Source: a virus
Reading direction: 5' to 3' (one strand)
Length of the DNA: 64,000 bases
IMG/VR virus record: IMGVR_UViG_3300042922_000265
Coordinates: 103,374 to 167,373 of that record
The notes beneath the pieces were generated by a model. That model saw nothing but the letters and a program-made list of their open reading frames with translations. It searched no databases and had not been told where the DNA came from. The translations under genes and the position numbers were made by a program. Positions within the stretch are counted from its first letter, which is position 1. Every line of letters begins with the position of its first letter. Positions 1 to 6,618 of this stretch are shown here, one piece after another.

Positions 1-2024
1 ATGGCCTCGGCGACATGCTGGTAGTGCTTGCGGCTCATGGCCTCCAGCAGCATGTTGTAGCCGTTGACGCTCAGGTCGTAGTGACGCGCGATCTTGAGGG
101 CGTGACCGGCCAGAGCGAGCTGACGGCTGGCTTCCTTCTTCTCGCTGGAGCCCGAGTCGCTGCCGCCGCCCGAGGACTCACCGCCTCCGGCGGGAGCCGC
201 AGGTGCTGCCGGGGCTGGCGGTGCCATACCGGCCTGCTGCGACGCGGCGGCTGCCGGGTCCACAGCGCTCTGCGGACTGACGTCCACGGTGCCTTCCGGC
301 GGGGTGACGTCCAGCGGATTGGCGGCCTGCTCGACCGACCGCGCGAACTCGATCGCCTGAACCGCCTGCTGCAGCGGGTCGATGATCATCTGGTATTCCT
401 GCGTCTTCTGGTCAACCAGCTGCGTGACAGCCTGGCCAGCCTGATCCAGCAGGGCACCGTTGTCTACACCAGGTGTAGTCGGAGCGGCAGGCGGAGCCGA
501 TGGGTCCGGGGCCGCTCCTGGTGCGGCAGGGGCAGCCGGGGCCGGAGCGGCGGCGGCGGGCTGCTCACCAAAAGACTGCTTGCGCCGTCCCATGTGCGGC
601 GGAGGTCCACCAGGACCTGACGACGGCCCTTGTGGGGCACCTCCGGCGCTTTCCATCAGGATCTGCTCCAGGGTGCCCGGAGGCAGGCCCAGCGCGTCCT
701 CGATCTGCTCTACAGCCACCAGTTCGGTATCCGGCGGTAGGGCTCCTGCGGCGTCGGGAGCGTATTCCTCGACTCCCGAGAAGTCATCCTGAGCCAGCGG
801 CGGAGCGTCTGACAGATCCGGCGGTCCCGGAGGTGCTTGCGGGTCGCCGGGCGGTGGCCCAGCAGGATCGCCGCCGTCTTCAGGACCGAGATCAGGTGGC
901 CCAGGCGGAGCTTCAGGATCACCAGCCGGTCCCGCATCGTCCGCCGGAGGGCCGGGTGCCTCTTCAGGCGCATCCGAAGGCGGGCCATCTTCACCCCCAT
1001 CCGAGAACGGGTTCTCCGACGAACCGCCACTGTCACTGTCTGACGAGTCGCCATCGTTGCTCTCGGTGTCGTCGGACTCCGACTCGCCGCCCTTCTCAGC
1101 CGCGCCCGACGGCGGTCCGTCGCTGTCGGTGTCGCTGCCCTCAGGACCGTCGGTGTCCTTGTCGTCCGAGCCGCTGCTGGACTCGCTGTCGTGGCTGTCC
1201 GACGAGTCATCGTCGTCGCAGTCGCAGTTCTCGTCGGCCTGGCGAATCAGGTTCGCGAGCATGAAGTAGGTGGAGTCGTCGATGCCGGTGTCGGCATAGT
1301 GGTTCAGGGTGGACAGCTTGGCCACGCGCAGACCGTTGTCGCTGGCGAAGTCCTTGTACAGCTCCACGGCCAGACGGCGCGCTTCCCGGTGAGTTCCGGT
1401 GTCGCCACCCTCGCTGAAATTGCGCTCGACCTTCTCTGGTCCGCCCTGGTCCACCGAGTCCAGGTAGGCGTCGAAGTTGCCCTCCGGGATCAGGTCACCG
1501 TCGTCGAAGTCCTCGGCCAGCAGCTGGCGCGCGGCGTGGCGCGGGTCCTTGTGCTTGGGGACGTTGGGGTCCTTGTTCTTGCCCTCGGCATCTGAGCCGT
1601 CCCCGGTGTTGGTCTCGACCTCATCGGTGACCGACTTGTCGCCGTCCTGGACTTTCTTGTACTGGGAATCGGAGATGGTGCGGCTGTCGCCGTCGCCATC
1701 ATCCTTCGGCTTCTTGGTGGGGTCGTCGGAGTTGTCCTCGCCCAGGGTGGCCACGAACTCACGCTTCATCGCGTTGTGAACGCGGCGCATGACTCCGGTG
1801 TTGGGGAAGGCTCCGGCAGCCTCGATGGTCTTGCGGATGTCCGCCTTGGCGTGGTGCCAGCGGTCCTCGAACTCGTCCTTGCCGGTGCTGCCCATGAGGA
1901 ACGGTCCGTAATCGTCCCGGACGTTCTGGACTGCGGTGGCCAGTCGGGTGGCTGCCACCCGTGCCTGCCGCTGTGGTGCCTGCTGGGCGTCTACATCCGC
2001 CTCAAACAGCCCGAAGTCACTCAT
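1..2024 (-). CDS. large acidic Pro/Ser-rich protein, probable head-associated protein (partial)
   Basis: The frame is open from an ATG at 2024 to the left edge, so at least 674 codons are present and the C-terminus is missing. A purine-rich GGGAGTGAGCAGGG precedes the start. The first 100 residues are helical and charged (MSDFGLFEADVD). A central stretch of roughly 250 residues is Asp/Ser-rich (DCDDDDSSDSHDSES), then Gly/Pro/Asp-rich. The part nearest the edge is helical again. I do not recognise the family. Size, acidity and position downstream of tRNAs, beyond the delivery and lysis genes, suggest a scaffold or head-associated structural protein; that is inference. Confidence 0.8.
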   Translation of the reverse strand, partial: MSDFGLFEADVDAQQAPQRQARVAATRLATAVQNVRDDYGPFLMGSTGKDEFEDRWHHAKADIRKTIEAAGAFPNTGVMRRVHNAMKREFVATLGEDNSDDPTKKPKDDGDGDSRTISDSQYKKVQDGDKSVTDEVETNTGDGSDAEGKNKDPNVPKHKDPRHAARQLLAEDFDDGDLIPEGNFDAYLDSVDQGGPEKVERNFSEGGDTGTHREARRLAVELYKDFASDNGLRVAKLSTLNHYADTGIDDSTYFMLANLIRQADENCDCDDDDSSDSHDSESSSGSDDKDTDGPEGSDTDSDGPPSGAAEKGGESESDDTESNDGDSSDSDSGGSSENPFSDGGEDGPPSDAPEEAPGPPADDAGPAGDPEAPPGPPDLGPEDGGDPAGPPPGDPQAPPGPPDLSDAPPLAQDDFSGVEEYAPDAAGALPPDTELVAVEQIEDALGLPPGTLEQILMESAGGAPQGPSSGPGGPPPHMGRRKQSFGEQPAAAAPAPAAPAAPGAAPDPSAPPAAPTTPGVDNGALLDQAGQAVTQLVDQKTQEYQMIIDPLQQAVQAIEFARSVEQAANPLDVTPPEGTVDVSPQSAVDPAAAASQQAGMAPPAPAAPAAPAGGGESSGGGSDSGSSEKKEASRQLALAGHALKIARHYDLSVNGYNMLLEAMSRKHYQHVAEA

Positions 2025-2211
2025 TCCCTGCTCACTCCCAGTTGAAGGTGTTCTACACCTTCTGGAAGCTGCTGCAGGTTTCTACAGGTTGGCTGGCCCT
2101 CCCCCGTTACAGGGGACCTCCCTCGCGCTCTCTCGACGGTCTATGCGCACTACTCCGTCGGTGCCCCGCTCAGTTCGCCACCGTCAGTTGCAACATCGGG
2201 TGGAGGCCATG

Positions 2212-2282
2212 CGGCCCATCCCGGAGTCGAACCGGGCTATCGCTGGGGTTAGAAGCCAGCTAGGTCGCCAGACCAATGAGCC
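2212..2282 (-). tRNA. tRNA-like gene with enlarged anticodon loop (Arg-UCU or CUA)
   Basis: The acceptor GGCTCAT pairs with ATGGGCC and the T-arm is CCCGG-TTCGACT-CCGGG. The D-arm is compact, GGTC-TGGC-GACC. The anticodon stem GCTGG/CCAGC closes a 9-nt loop CTTCTAACC. Read from the 5' side this is the canonical Arg-UCU loop plus two extra C. If a C-C mismatch is allowed, a 7-nt loop gives CUA, an amber reader. No CCA is encoded; the flank is GCA. Confidence 0.55.
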
Positions 2283-2290
2283 TTGGTGCT

Positions 2291-2314
2291 GCGGGTGGGT
2301 TTGACGCCACCCGC
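2291..2314 (-). repeat. inter-tRNA hairpin, copy 1
   Basis: Inverted repeat GCGGGTGG/CCACCCGC with a short loop. On the minus strand it is followed by AGCACCA and then the 5' end of the tRNA at 2282. The same arrangement recurs at 2389-2412 and, with a different stem, at 2528-2554. There is no U-tract, so a processing signal is likelier than a terminator. Confidence 0.6.
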
Positions 2315-2319
2315 AACGC

Positions 2320-2380
2320 GCCCGAGCGAGGCTTTGAACCTCTACACTCTCGCGCCTCCGAAGAGGTGCACGTCTCGGGC
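2320..2380 (-). ncRNA. 61-nt tRNA-like RNA lacking an anticodon arm
   Basis: A perfect 7-bp acceptor GCCCGAG/CTCGGGC and a T-arm GAGG-TTCAAAG-CCTC are present. A D-like arm GTGC/GCGC has a 12-nt loop containing the usual GGA. Only about nine bases (GAGAGTGTA) remain where a 17-nt anticodon arm should be. The D-like loop can instead fold as CCTC-TTCG-GAGG. It may be a decayed tRNA or a purpose-built tRNA mimic. Confidence 0.5.
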
Positions 2381-2388
2381 CTGGTGCT

Positions 2389-2412
2389 GCGGGTGGCCGT
2401 TAAGCCACCCGC
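2389..2412 (-). repeat. inter-tRNA hairpin, copy 2
   Basis: GCGGGTGG and CCACCCGC arms identical to the copy at 2291-2314 but with a different loop. AGCACCA again follows, directly before the tRNA-like element whose 5' end is 2380. Confidence 0.6.
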
Positions 2413-2417
2413 AACGT

Positions 2418-2521
2418 GACCGGGGAGGGAATCGAACCCAACCCCTTTCCCGGTTGCCCTGCTCTGGTGAGCGCTCACCTCGGCGATCTTCCCGGTTCCG
2501 GTGCTCCTATTGCACCCGGCC
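2418..2521 (-). ncRNA. 104-nt tRNA-like RNA with expanded core
   Basis: Acceptor GGCCGGG/CCCGGTC and T-loop GGG-TTCGATT-CCC are intact. The D-region TGC-AATAGGA-GCA is short. The core is far longer than a tRNA and holds a palindrome GGTGAGCGCTCACC rather than an obvious anticodon stem-loop. No anticodon can be assigned. A tRNA with a long variable arm or insertion, or a degraded tRNA, are the options. Confidence 0.4.
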
Positions 2522-2527
2522 TTGGTG

Positions 2528-2554
2528 CCCCCGGTGGCTTTTACCCCACCGGGG
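2528..2554 (-). repeat. hairpin before the tRNA-like cluster
   Basis: Inverted repeat CCCCGGTGG/CCACCGGGG just after the stop of the Pth2-like gene. On the minus strand it is followed by GCACCA and the tRNA-like element ending at 2521, like the two hairpins further downstream. Confidence 0.55.
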
Positions 2555-2561
2555 ACAGGTC

Positions 2562-2924
2562 TTACATGGTGAAGGCGTTGCGTAGGCACAGCGGGTAGCT
2601 GGCGCAGAGCGCGGACGCTTTCTCTCCAGGTTCGATGGCGATAGCCGTGAACTCGTCACCGAGATCCGGTTCGACCACCTTGGAGACGACGAGATTGTGT
2701 CCCATGCTGGCCTCGGCGGCCAGAGTCAGGAGTTCGTTCTCGTCATTGACGTTGACGATCACGATGAAGTTGGACGTGCGAATCCACTCGCGCGTAACTT
2801 CGGGGTGCTCGTCGTAGAACTGAAAGGCTGCGTGACACGCCTGAGCGGTCTGCAAGCCTGGGGGGATGTCAGCCCGAACTGCGATGTACAGCTTGTCCAT
2901 CAGTTCGCGGGGCTTCTCATTCAT
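2562..2924 (-). CDS. Pth2-family peptidyl-tRNA hydrolase-like protein (copy 1)
   Basis: A 120-residue protein with the Pth2 fold pattern: a beta strand KLYIAVRADIP, then QTAQACHAAFQF, which matches the family's GK-x-AAQ-x-AHA helix, and a later FIVIVNVNDENELL. Pth2 enzymes release peptides from peptidyl-tRNA dropped by ribosomes. The usual Lys before AQ is replaced here, so activity is uncertain. It sits between tRNA clusters. A second, more canonical copy lies at 20239-20646. A promoter is placed at 2937-2967. Confidence 0.75.
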   Translation of the reverse strand: MNEKPRELMDKLYIAVRADIPPGLQTAQACHAAFQFYDEHPEVTREWIRTSNFIVIVNVNDENELLTLAAEASMGHNLVVSKVVEPDLGDEFTAIAIEPGEKASALCASYPLCLRNAFTM

Positions 2925-2936
2925 CTACACCCCATC

Positions 2937-2967
2937 ACTGTAGCACATAGGATCATCGGCCTGTCAA
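2937..2967 (-). promoter_or_regulatory. candidate promoter for the Pth2-like gene
   Basis: Consensus -35 TTGACA and -10 TACAGT, 19 bp apart, end 12 nt before the ATG. The leader holds GGGGTG as a weak ribosome site. A second -10-like TATAGT at 2979-2984 may form an overlapping start. Confidence 0.5.
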
Positions 2968-3005
2968 CCATACTGACCACTATAGCATCTCTACAGGGTT
3001 TAGAG

Positions 3006-3087
3006 TAGCCGAAGTGGGACTCGAACCCACACGTCCGAAGACACGGCATTTTGAGTACCGCGCGTCTACCAGTTTCGCCATTCGGCC
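3006..3087 (-). tRNA. tRNA-Leu (CAA)
   Basis: Class II tRNA: acceptor GGCCGAA/TTCGGCT, Leu-type D-loop CTGGTAGAC, anticodon stem CGGTA/TGCCG around CTCAAAA, a variable arm GTGTCTTCGGACGT and T-arm GTGGG-TTCGAGT-CCCAC. Discriminator A. CCA is not encoded, so the CCA-adding enzyme at 23197-24363 would be needed for maturation. Confidence 0.92.
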
Positions 3088-3130
3088 ATCAGCTCGTCAT
3101 CTCCGGCCTGCAGTCCTCGGATGACTCACG

Positions 3131-3204
3131 TGCCCCTGGGGAGACTCGAACTCCCAACCACACGGGTTTAAACCGTGCCGCTCTACCAATTGGCGTACGA
3201 GGGC
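3131..3204 (-). tRNA. tRNA with Leu anticodon UAA but class I shape
   Basis: Full cloverleaf: D-stem CGC/GCG, anticodon stem CACGG/CCGT G around TTTAAAC, T-arm GGGAG-TTCGAGT-CTCCC, discriminator A. The anticodon is UAA (Leu UUA), yet the variable arm is only about five bases, where bacterial leucine tRNAs have a long one. The acceptor has one C-A mismatch. No CCA is encoded. Confidence 0.8.
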
Positions 3205-3209
3205 CTACG

Positions 3210-3282
3210 TACTCCGAGCGGGACTCGAACCCGCACTGGGTGGCCTCTCAGACCACTGCCTCTGCCATTGGGCTACCGGAGC
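3210..3282 (-). tRNA. tRNA with Leu anticodon GAG but class I shape
   Basis: Acceptor GCTCCGG/TCGGAGT with two wobble pairs, D-stem GCC/GGC, anticodon stem GTGGT/GCCAC around CTGAGAG, T-arm GCGGG-TTCGAGT-CCCGC, discriminator A. Position 34-36 reads GAG (Leu CUC/CUU), but the variable arm is short. Spacers on both sides carry TACGTA. No CCA is encoded. Confidence 0.78.
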
Positions 3283-3287
3283 TTACG

Positions 3288-3373
3288 TACCTGGAGAGGG
3301 ACTCGAACCCTCACGACCGTCAAAGGCCACTGGATTCTGAGTCCAGCGCGTCTACCAATTCCACCACCCAGGC
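3288..3373 (-). tRNA. tRNA-Leu (CAG)
   Basis: Class II tRNA with Leu D-loop AATTGGTAGAC, anticodon stem CTGGA/TCCAG around CTCAGAA, a long variable arm with CCTTTGACGG, T-arm GAGGG-TTCGAGT-CCCTC and discriminator A. No CCA is encoded. Confidence 0.93.
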
Positions 3374-3401
3374 ATAGGTGCTGCTCTATTCAGTTGTCAC
3401 G

Positions 3402-3484
3402 CGGAAGGTAGAGGAATCGAACCCCCAGGAATCACCCCGCCCCGGTATTCGACGCCGGTTGCCGACCATTCAGCGGTACCCTCC
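3402..3484 (-). tRNA. tRNA-Ser (CGA)
   Basis: Acceptor GGAGGGT/ACCTTCC, anticodon loop GTCGAAT giving CGA, a long variable arm containing GGGGTGATTCC, T-loop TTCGATT and discriminator G as expected for serine. The closing anticodon-stem pair is a C-A mismatch. No CCA is encoded. Confidence 0.88.
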
Positions 3485-3496
3485 AAGGTTACTGCG

Positions 3497-3579
3497 CGGA
3501 AGGCGGGAGACTTGAACTCCACGGGGGTTAGTCCGTATCGGTTTAGCAAACCGACTGCATCACCTGATGCTCACCCTCC
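3497..3579 (-). tRNA. tRNA-Ser (GCU)
   Basis: Acceptor GGAGGGT/GCCTTCC, anticodon stem TCGGT/ACCGA around TTGCTAA (anticodon GCU), long variable arm, T-loop TTCAAGT, discriminator G. It is the first tRNA of this cluster in transcription order and shares its acceptor with the neighbouring Ser-CGA tRNA, suggesting duplication. No CCA is encoded. Confidence 0.92.
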
Positions 3580-3584
3580 ATAGC

Positions 3585-3619
3585 GAGGGCGAACGCCCTC
3601 AACCTACGAAAGTCGTAGG
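3585..3619 (-). repeat. pair of perfect hairpins before the tRNA cluster
   Basis: Two back-to-back inverted repeats: CCTACGA/TCGTAGG with a 3-nt loop, then GAGGGCG/CGCCCTC with a 2-nt loop. They stand between the stop at 3662 and the first tRNA. Neither has a U-tract; a processing site or weak terminator is possible. Confidence 0.55.
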
Positions 3620-3661
3620 GAGGATGACAAACTCAGGCGTGTGAACATGGGATTGACTGTA

Positions 3662-5080
3662 TCAGAAGCTGTCGCGGCGGGTCAAGGGCCGCTTGGCACG
3701 CCAGTCCTCGTCACGCTGCTGGGCTAGCGGGCGGGCAACCTCCGACTCGGCGAAGGCCCGACCTTCGTCGCTCAAGTTCGGGCTGTGGTGCAGGTCAGGC
3801 TCGATGTTGTCGGTCACGTGATCAAACATCGCGGTGCCAACACCACGGCGCTGCCAATCCGGGTGGACTCGTAGGTCCCAGATCTCACCCTTCTTGCGCG
3901 GGTGATCGCCGATCCACTGCATGTGGCCGACCATCTGGTCACCGACGTGCGCCGAGATCGCAGGAAAGGCACCGGGGTCGACCTTCTCGCTGGGCTGGAT
4001 CACGTCGGGAAAGGGGGCGGCTCCAAGCGGGTGGTGCTGAAAGGTCAGCCCCTCCGGGTACGGACCGTTGAGACCAGCCATCTGGAGAACCCTATGGCCA
4101 CGTTCGGCCTTCGGACGGATGTCGACCATCTCGCCGATGCCGTATTTGTCATGGGTGACGATCCCGTCATGTCCCTTGGCGATCAGGGCGTCAGAAAGAG
4201 CTTGGCCGGTCGCGCCGCCATGGGCCTGACTCAGATCATGCTTCCAGTTGCCATCGTTGTGCGGCATGTACAGCGGGTTCTCGAAACTGACATTGCCGCG
4301 CTCCCACCCAGGGTGGGGCGTACCCGTGGCGTACTGGCCATCGGACATGTACCGGCCCCACGGCTCGACCTTCTGGGCATAGTCATCAGGACCGGCCCAC
4401 TGTCGCACGCCGCCGTTGTTGCGGATGTAGGGCATCGTCACGGCGGCAGTCCGATGAGCGTTCAGGACCATGTCGTTGGGCACGTGCTCGGGATGGTTCG
4501 GCGACCAGCGGATGTCCCAGGGAACGTCAGGGTGGTGCCCACGCCACTTCTTCGGCCACGGGCTGCCCTGCAGGGCTGCAGTGCGGTTCTGTGCCCTCTG
4601 GTCAGCCACCTGGAGGTAGGGCTTCATCTCGGCCTCATTCTGACCAGTGTAGGGGACATGGGCGGGCGTGTACTGCTTCACCGCCGTCCATCCCCAGTCC
4701 GCCGGGTTGTCCTCGGCCTTGGTGACGTGCTGGTCACCAGGATCGTGGTAATCCGGGTCAGACTGTGCCCAGGCGCGACCGGCGCTGGAGAAGTGATTGG
4801 AGTGCCGGATCGGGTAGCTGGCCTCGTAGGTGGCCGGATCGGACTGTGCGTGCTTGAGCATGGCGCTGGCCACGCCCATCCGCTGGAAGTCCGGGTGCAC
4901 GGTGATGGAATCGATCTCACCGTGCGGGTGCCAGTGCAGGTGGCCCAGAGGACGCCCATCCTGGGCGTGCCGCGCCATGATGCCGTTGGACCAGTGTGTG
5001 TCGAACGGCTCGAACGTCAGCGGTGGCAGGTCACCGTTTGCTCCAGCGGTGACGACTCCCCAGAGCCCCCAGGTGTCCAT
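3662..5080 (-). CDS. GNAT - ART-like - GNAT fusion protein
   Basis: A 472-residue protein with two half-GNAT signatures. The first is near residues 58-75 (VHPDFQRMGVASAM) and the second near the C-terminus (VHPDWQRRGVGTAM). Both carry the Q/R-x-x-G-x-G/A acetyl-CoA loop. Between them lies a domain with AKGHDGIV followed by GEMVDIRP, a pattern seen in ADP-ribosyltransferase-like domains of phage and toxin proteins. The ART assignment is tentative because the catalytic Glu context is not clear. It starts 3 nt after the stop of the NrdH gene. Possible roles are host-protein acetylation or ADP-ribosylation. Confidence 0.7.
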   Translation of the reverse strand: MDTWGLWGVVTAGANGDLPPLTFEPFDTHWSNGIMARHAQDGRPLGHLHWHPHGEIDSITVHPDFQRMGVASAMLKHAQSDPATYEASYPIRHSNHFSSAGRAWAQSDPDYHDPGDQHVTKAEDNPADWGWTAVKQYTPAHVPYTGQNEAEMKPYLQVADQRAQNRTAALQGSPWPKKWRGHHPDVPWDIRWSPNHPEHVPNDMVLNAHRTAAVTMPYIRNNGGVRQWAGPDDYAQKVEPWGRYMSDGQYATGTPHPGWERGNVSFENPLYMPHNDGNWKHDLSQAHGGATGQALSDALIAKGHDGIVTHDKYGIGEMVDIRPKAERGHRVLQMAGLNGPYPEGLTFQHHPLGAAPFPDVIQPSEKVDPGAFPAISAHVGDQMVGHMQWIGDHPRKKGEIWDLRVHPDWQRRGVGTAMFDHVTDNIEPDLHHSPNLSDEGRAFAESEVARPLAQQRDEDWRAKRPLTRRDSF

Positions 5081-5083
5081 CGG

Positions 5084-5308
5084 TCAGCCCTTGAGCGCCT
5101 TGATGCGGTCGGGCCGGAACCCCTGCCAGTGGGTGGCTTCGTCGACCACGACGACCGGCACACCAAGGTAGTTCAACGCCTCCACGGCGGCCTTGGCCGC
5201 CGGGTCGGTAGTGACATCGAGGACCTCATAGTCCACCCCGACCTTCTCCAGCTCCTGCTTGGTGAGCTTGCAGGGCTGGCAGCCGGGCTTGGTGTAGAGC
5301 ATGACCAT
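5084..5308 (-). CDS. nrdH: NrdH-type glutaredoxin
   Basis: 74 residues with the thioredoxin-fold redox motif CQPC at 9-12 after VMLYTKPG, a cis-Pro segment LGVPVVVV and the NrdH signature HWQGFRPDRI near the C-terminus. NrdH proteins reduce class I ribonucleotide reductase, so this would support dNTP supply; no reductase gene is seen in the window. The ATG at 5308 lies 6 nt after a -10 box, so the message is probably leaderless; a second in-frame ATG follows at codon 3. Confidence 0.9.
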   Translation of the reverse strand: MVMLYTKPGCQPCKLTKQELEKVGVDYEVLDVTTDPAAKAAVEALNYLGVPVVVVDEATHWQGFRPDRIKALKG

Positions 5309-5314
5309 GTGTAT

Positions 5315-5320
5315 ATTCTA
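5315..5320 (-). promoter_or_regulatory. -10 box of leaderless nrdH promoter
   Basis: TAGAAT lies 6 nt before the nrdH ATG. The spacer holds ACTCTAG, like other promoters here, but the -35 position (CCCTAA) is weak. Confidence 0.5.
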
Positions 5321-5333
5321 CCTTACTAGAGTA

Positions 5334-5762
5334 TTACTTAGGGAATTGCGAGCACTCGGGATACTGGTTCTTCTCCCGCGCTGCTGCCACCTTAGCCTGG
5401 TCCTTCTTGATTTCGGCGTTGACCGTGAAGAACCGCTGGAGAGCGGCCTTGTTCAGGTCAGCATTGCCCTCGCCCAGAGACAGATCGGTCACCAACTGCT
5501 CCCAGACCGCCTGGCGACGCTCGTCCAACTTGGCGATGTCGTCGTTGTACCCCACTCGGGTGGTCAGCACATTGACCACCTGCACGAGGCAGGCGTTGGT
5601 CTCGTTGGCGAACTCTGCCGTCGCTGCGGCCTGGTTTTCTACCTGATCAGCGGTCTGCTGAGTACGTACGCCGATCCACACGATGAAGAACGTCGCGATG
5701 ACCACGTAGGTCCAGAATCGCGAACTGTATGCGTAGGTCCCGTCAGCTTTCTTCTTGAACAT
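5334..5762 (-). CDS. single-pass membrane protein with coiled extracellular domain
   Basis: 142 residues starting MFKKKADG. One transmembrane helix FWTYVVIATFFIVWIGV lies at about 15-31, followed by a long helical, Gln/Ala/Glu-rich domain (RTQQTADQVENQAAATAEF). The basic N-terminus predicts an N-in, C-out topology. I do not recognise the family. The start at 5762 overlaps the stop of the gene upstream; an earlier in-frame start would overlap that gene fully. Confidence 0.75.
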   Translation of the reverse strand: MFKKKADGTYAYSSRFWTYVVIATFFIVWIGVRTQQTADQVENQAAATAEFANETNACLVQVVNVLTTRVGYNDDIAKLDERRQAVWEQLVTDLSLGEGNADLNKAALQRFFTVNAEIKKDQAKVAAAREKNQYPECSQFPK

Positions 5763-5883
5763 CGTCGACCTTCCTATCACGCCAGAACTTGCAGTACAGA
5801 TGATGCGCGCCGACGCCAGCAAGGAACGACACCGGGGTCTGGTAGACAGCAAACCCCTGGATCGTTTCCATGATGGTGTTCAT
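5743..5883 (-). CDS. 46-residue hypothetical protein
   Basis: Frame MNTIMETIQGFAVYQTP ending in KVDDVQEES. The ATG overlaps the upstream stop (ATGA) and its own stop overlaps the next start, which supports translation. A weak hydrophobic stretch VSFLAGVGAHHLYCKFW may be membrane-associated. Function unknown. Confidence 0.6.
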   Translation of the reverse strand: MNTIMETIQGFAVYQTPVSFLAGVGAHHLYCKFWRDRKVDDVQEES

Positions 5884-6110
5884 CAGCCACCCTCATCCTC
5901 GTCGTCAGACTCAGATTTCTTGCTGCTGCTGTTCTTCTTGTCGATCGCCTCGTTGGCGAACCAGACACCGAAACTGGCCACCAAAAGCTGGTCGAGAACG
6001 GGGGGAGGAGTTGGGTCCCGCCATTGGAACAGTGCCCACAAGCACACCAGCAGAAACAAGCCGACCGTGGTCGGCTTGGTATCGGCCAGCGGGTTCTTCC
6101 ACTTCGCCAC
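5883..6110 (-). CDS. small membrane protein with acidic Ser tail
   Basis: 75 residues from a GTG start with GGAGGGG about 5 nt upstream. A hydrophobic segment TTVGLFLLVCLWALFQW and a second weaker one (LLVASFGVWFANEAI) are followed by a highly charged tail KKNSSSKKSESDDEDEGG. It forms a run with the two membrane genes downstream. A holin accessory or envelope role is possible but unproven. Confidence 0.7.
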   Translation of the reverse strand: MAKWKNPLADTKPTTVGLFLLVCLWALFQWRDPTPPPVLDQLLVASFGVWFANEAIDKKNSSSKKSESDDEDEGG

Positions 6111-6118
6111 TACCCCTC

Positions 6119-6583
6119 CTAGTAGAGGAGCTGATCGTCAAAGTCCTCGAACGTCGAGGTCTGAGCAGCCGCCACTTTCGGACGGTTGGGGATCAGCTCA
6201 GCCACCTGTGATACGAAAGCCTGCACAGCACGCTGCGCAGCTTCAGGAGTCCAGGTGGAGGTCAAAGTGCGGGCGTGCCGCTGAGCGCGGTACAGCGTTT
6301 CTGAGCGGCTCTCCGGGCATTCATGCTCGGCCAGGAAATTGCTCGCCTCCAGGCGCAGCGTCTGGGCCACCTTGCGGGGGACGCTGGACGTCTTCTCGGA
6401 CGGCTTGTCGTCGTCCCGATCCTCCCAGTTGTCTGGGTCCAGATCGTACTTCTCGTGCTCGCGCTGCGGTGCGTTCTTGGTCTCGGCCCAAGGGACACCA
6501 GCAGTACGGTGGGTCGGTCCTACCGACCGGCGCTGGATGTGCGCGGGCACCGCCAGCGGATCGCGCTCTGCATTCTTGAACAT
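6119..6583 (-). CDS. hypothetical protein, acidic linker plus helical C-terminus
   Basis: 154 residues. The first half is polar and acidic (DLDPDNWEDRDDDKPSEK); the second is helical (RKVAQTLRLEASNFLAEHE, then WTPEAAQRAVQAFVSQV). A good AGGAGGTCTTGCC-type site precedes the ATG. No family recognised. Confidence 0.75.
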   Translation of the reverse strand: MFKNAERDPLAVPAHIQRRSVGPTHRTAGVPWAETKNAPQREHEKYDLDPDNWEDRDDDKPSEKTSSVPRKVAQTLRLEASNFLAEHECPESRSETLYRAQRHARTLTSTWTPEAAQRAVQAFVSQVAELIPNRPKVAAAQTSTFEDFDDQLLY

Positions 6584-6618
6584 GGCAAGACCTCCTACCC
6601 ATTACGGGGAGAAGGAGA

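Noticed and set aside
2212-2282. Genome-wide amber recoding
   Set aside because: Several genes end naturally in TAG at positions supported by overlapping signals, and no frame is interrupted only by TAG. The CUA reading of this tRNA is just one option.
3585-3619. Rho-independent terminator before the tRNA cluster
   Set aside because: Both hairpins are perfect, but neither is followed by a run of T on the minus strand; listed as a repeat instead.
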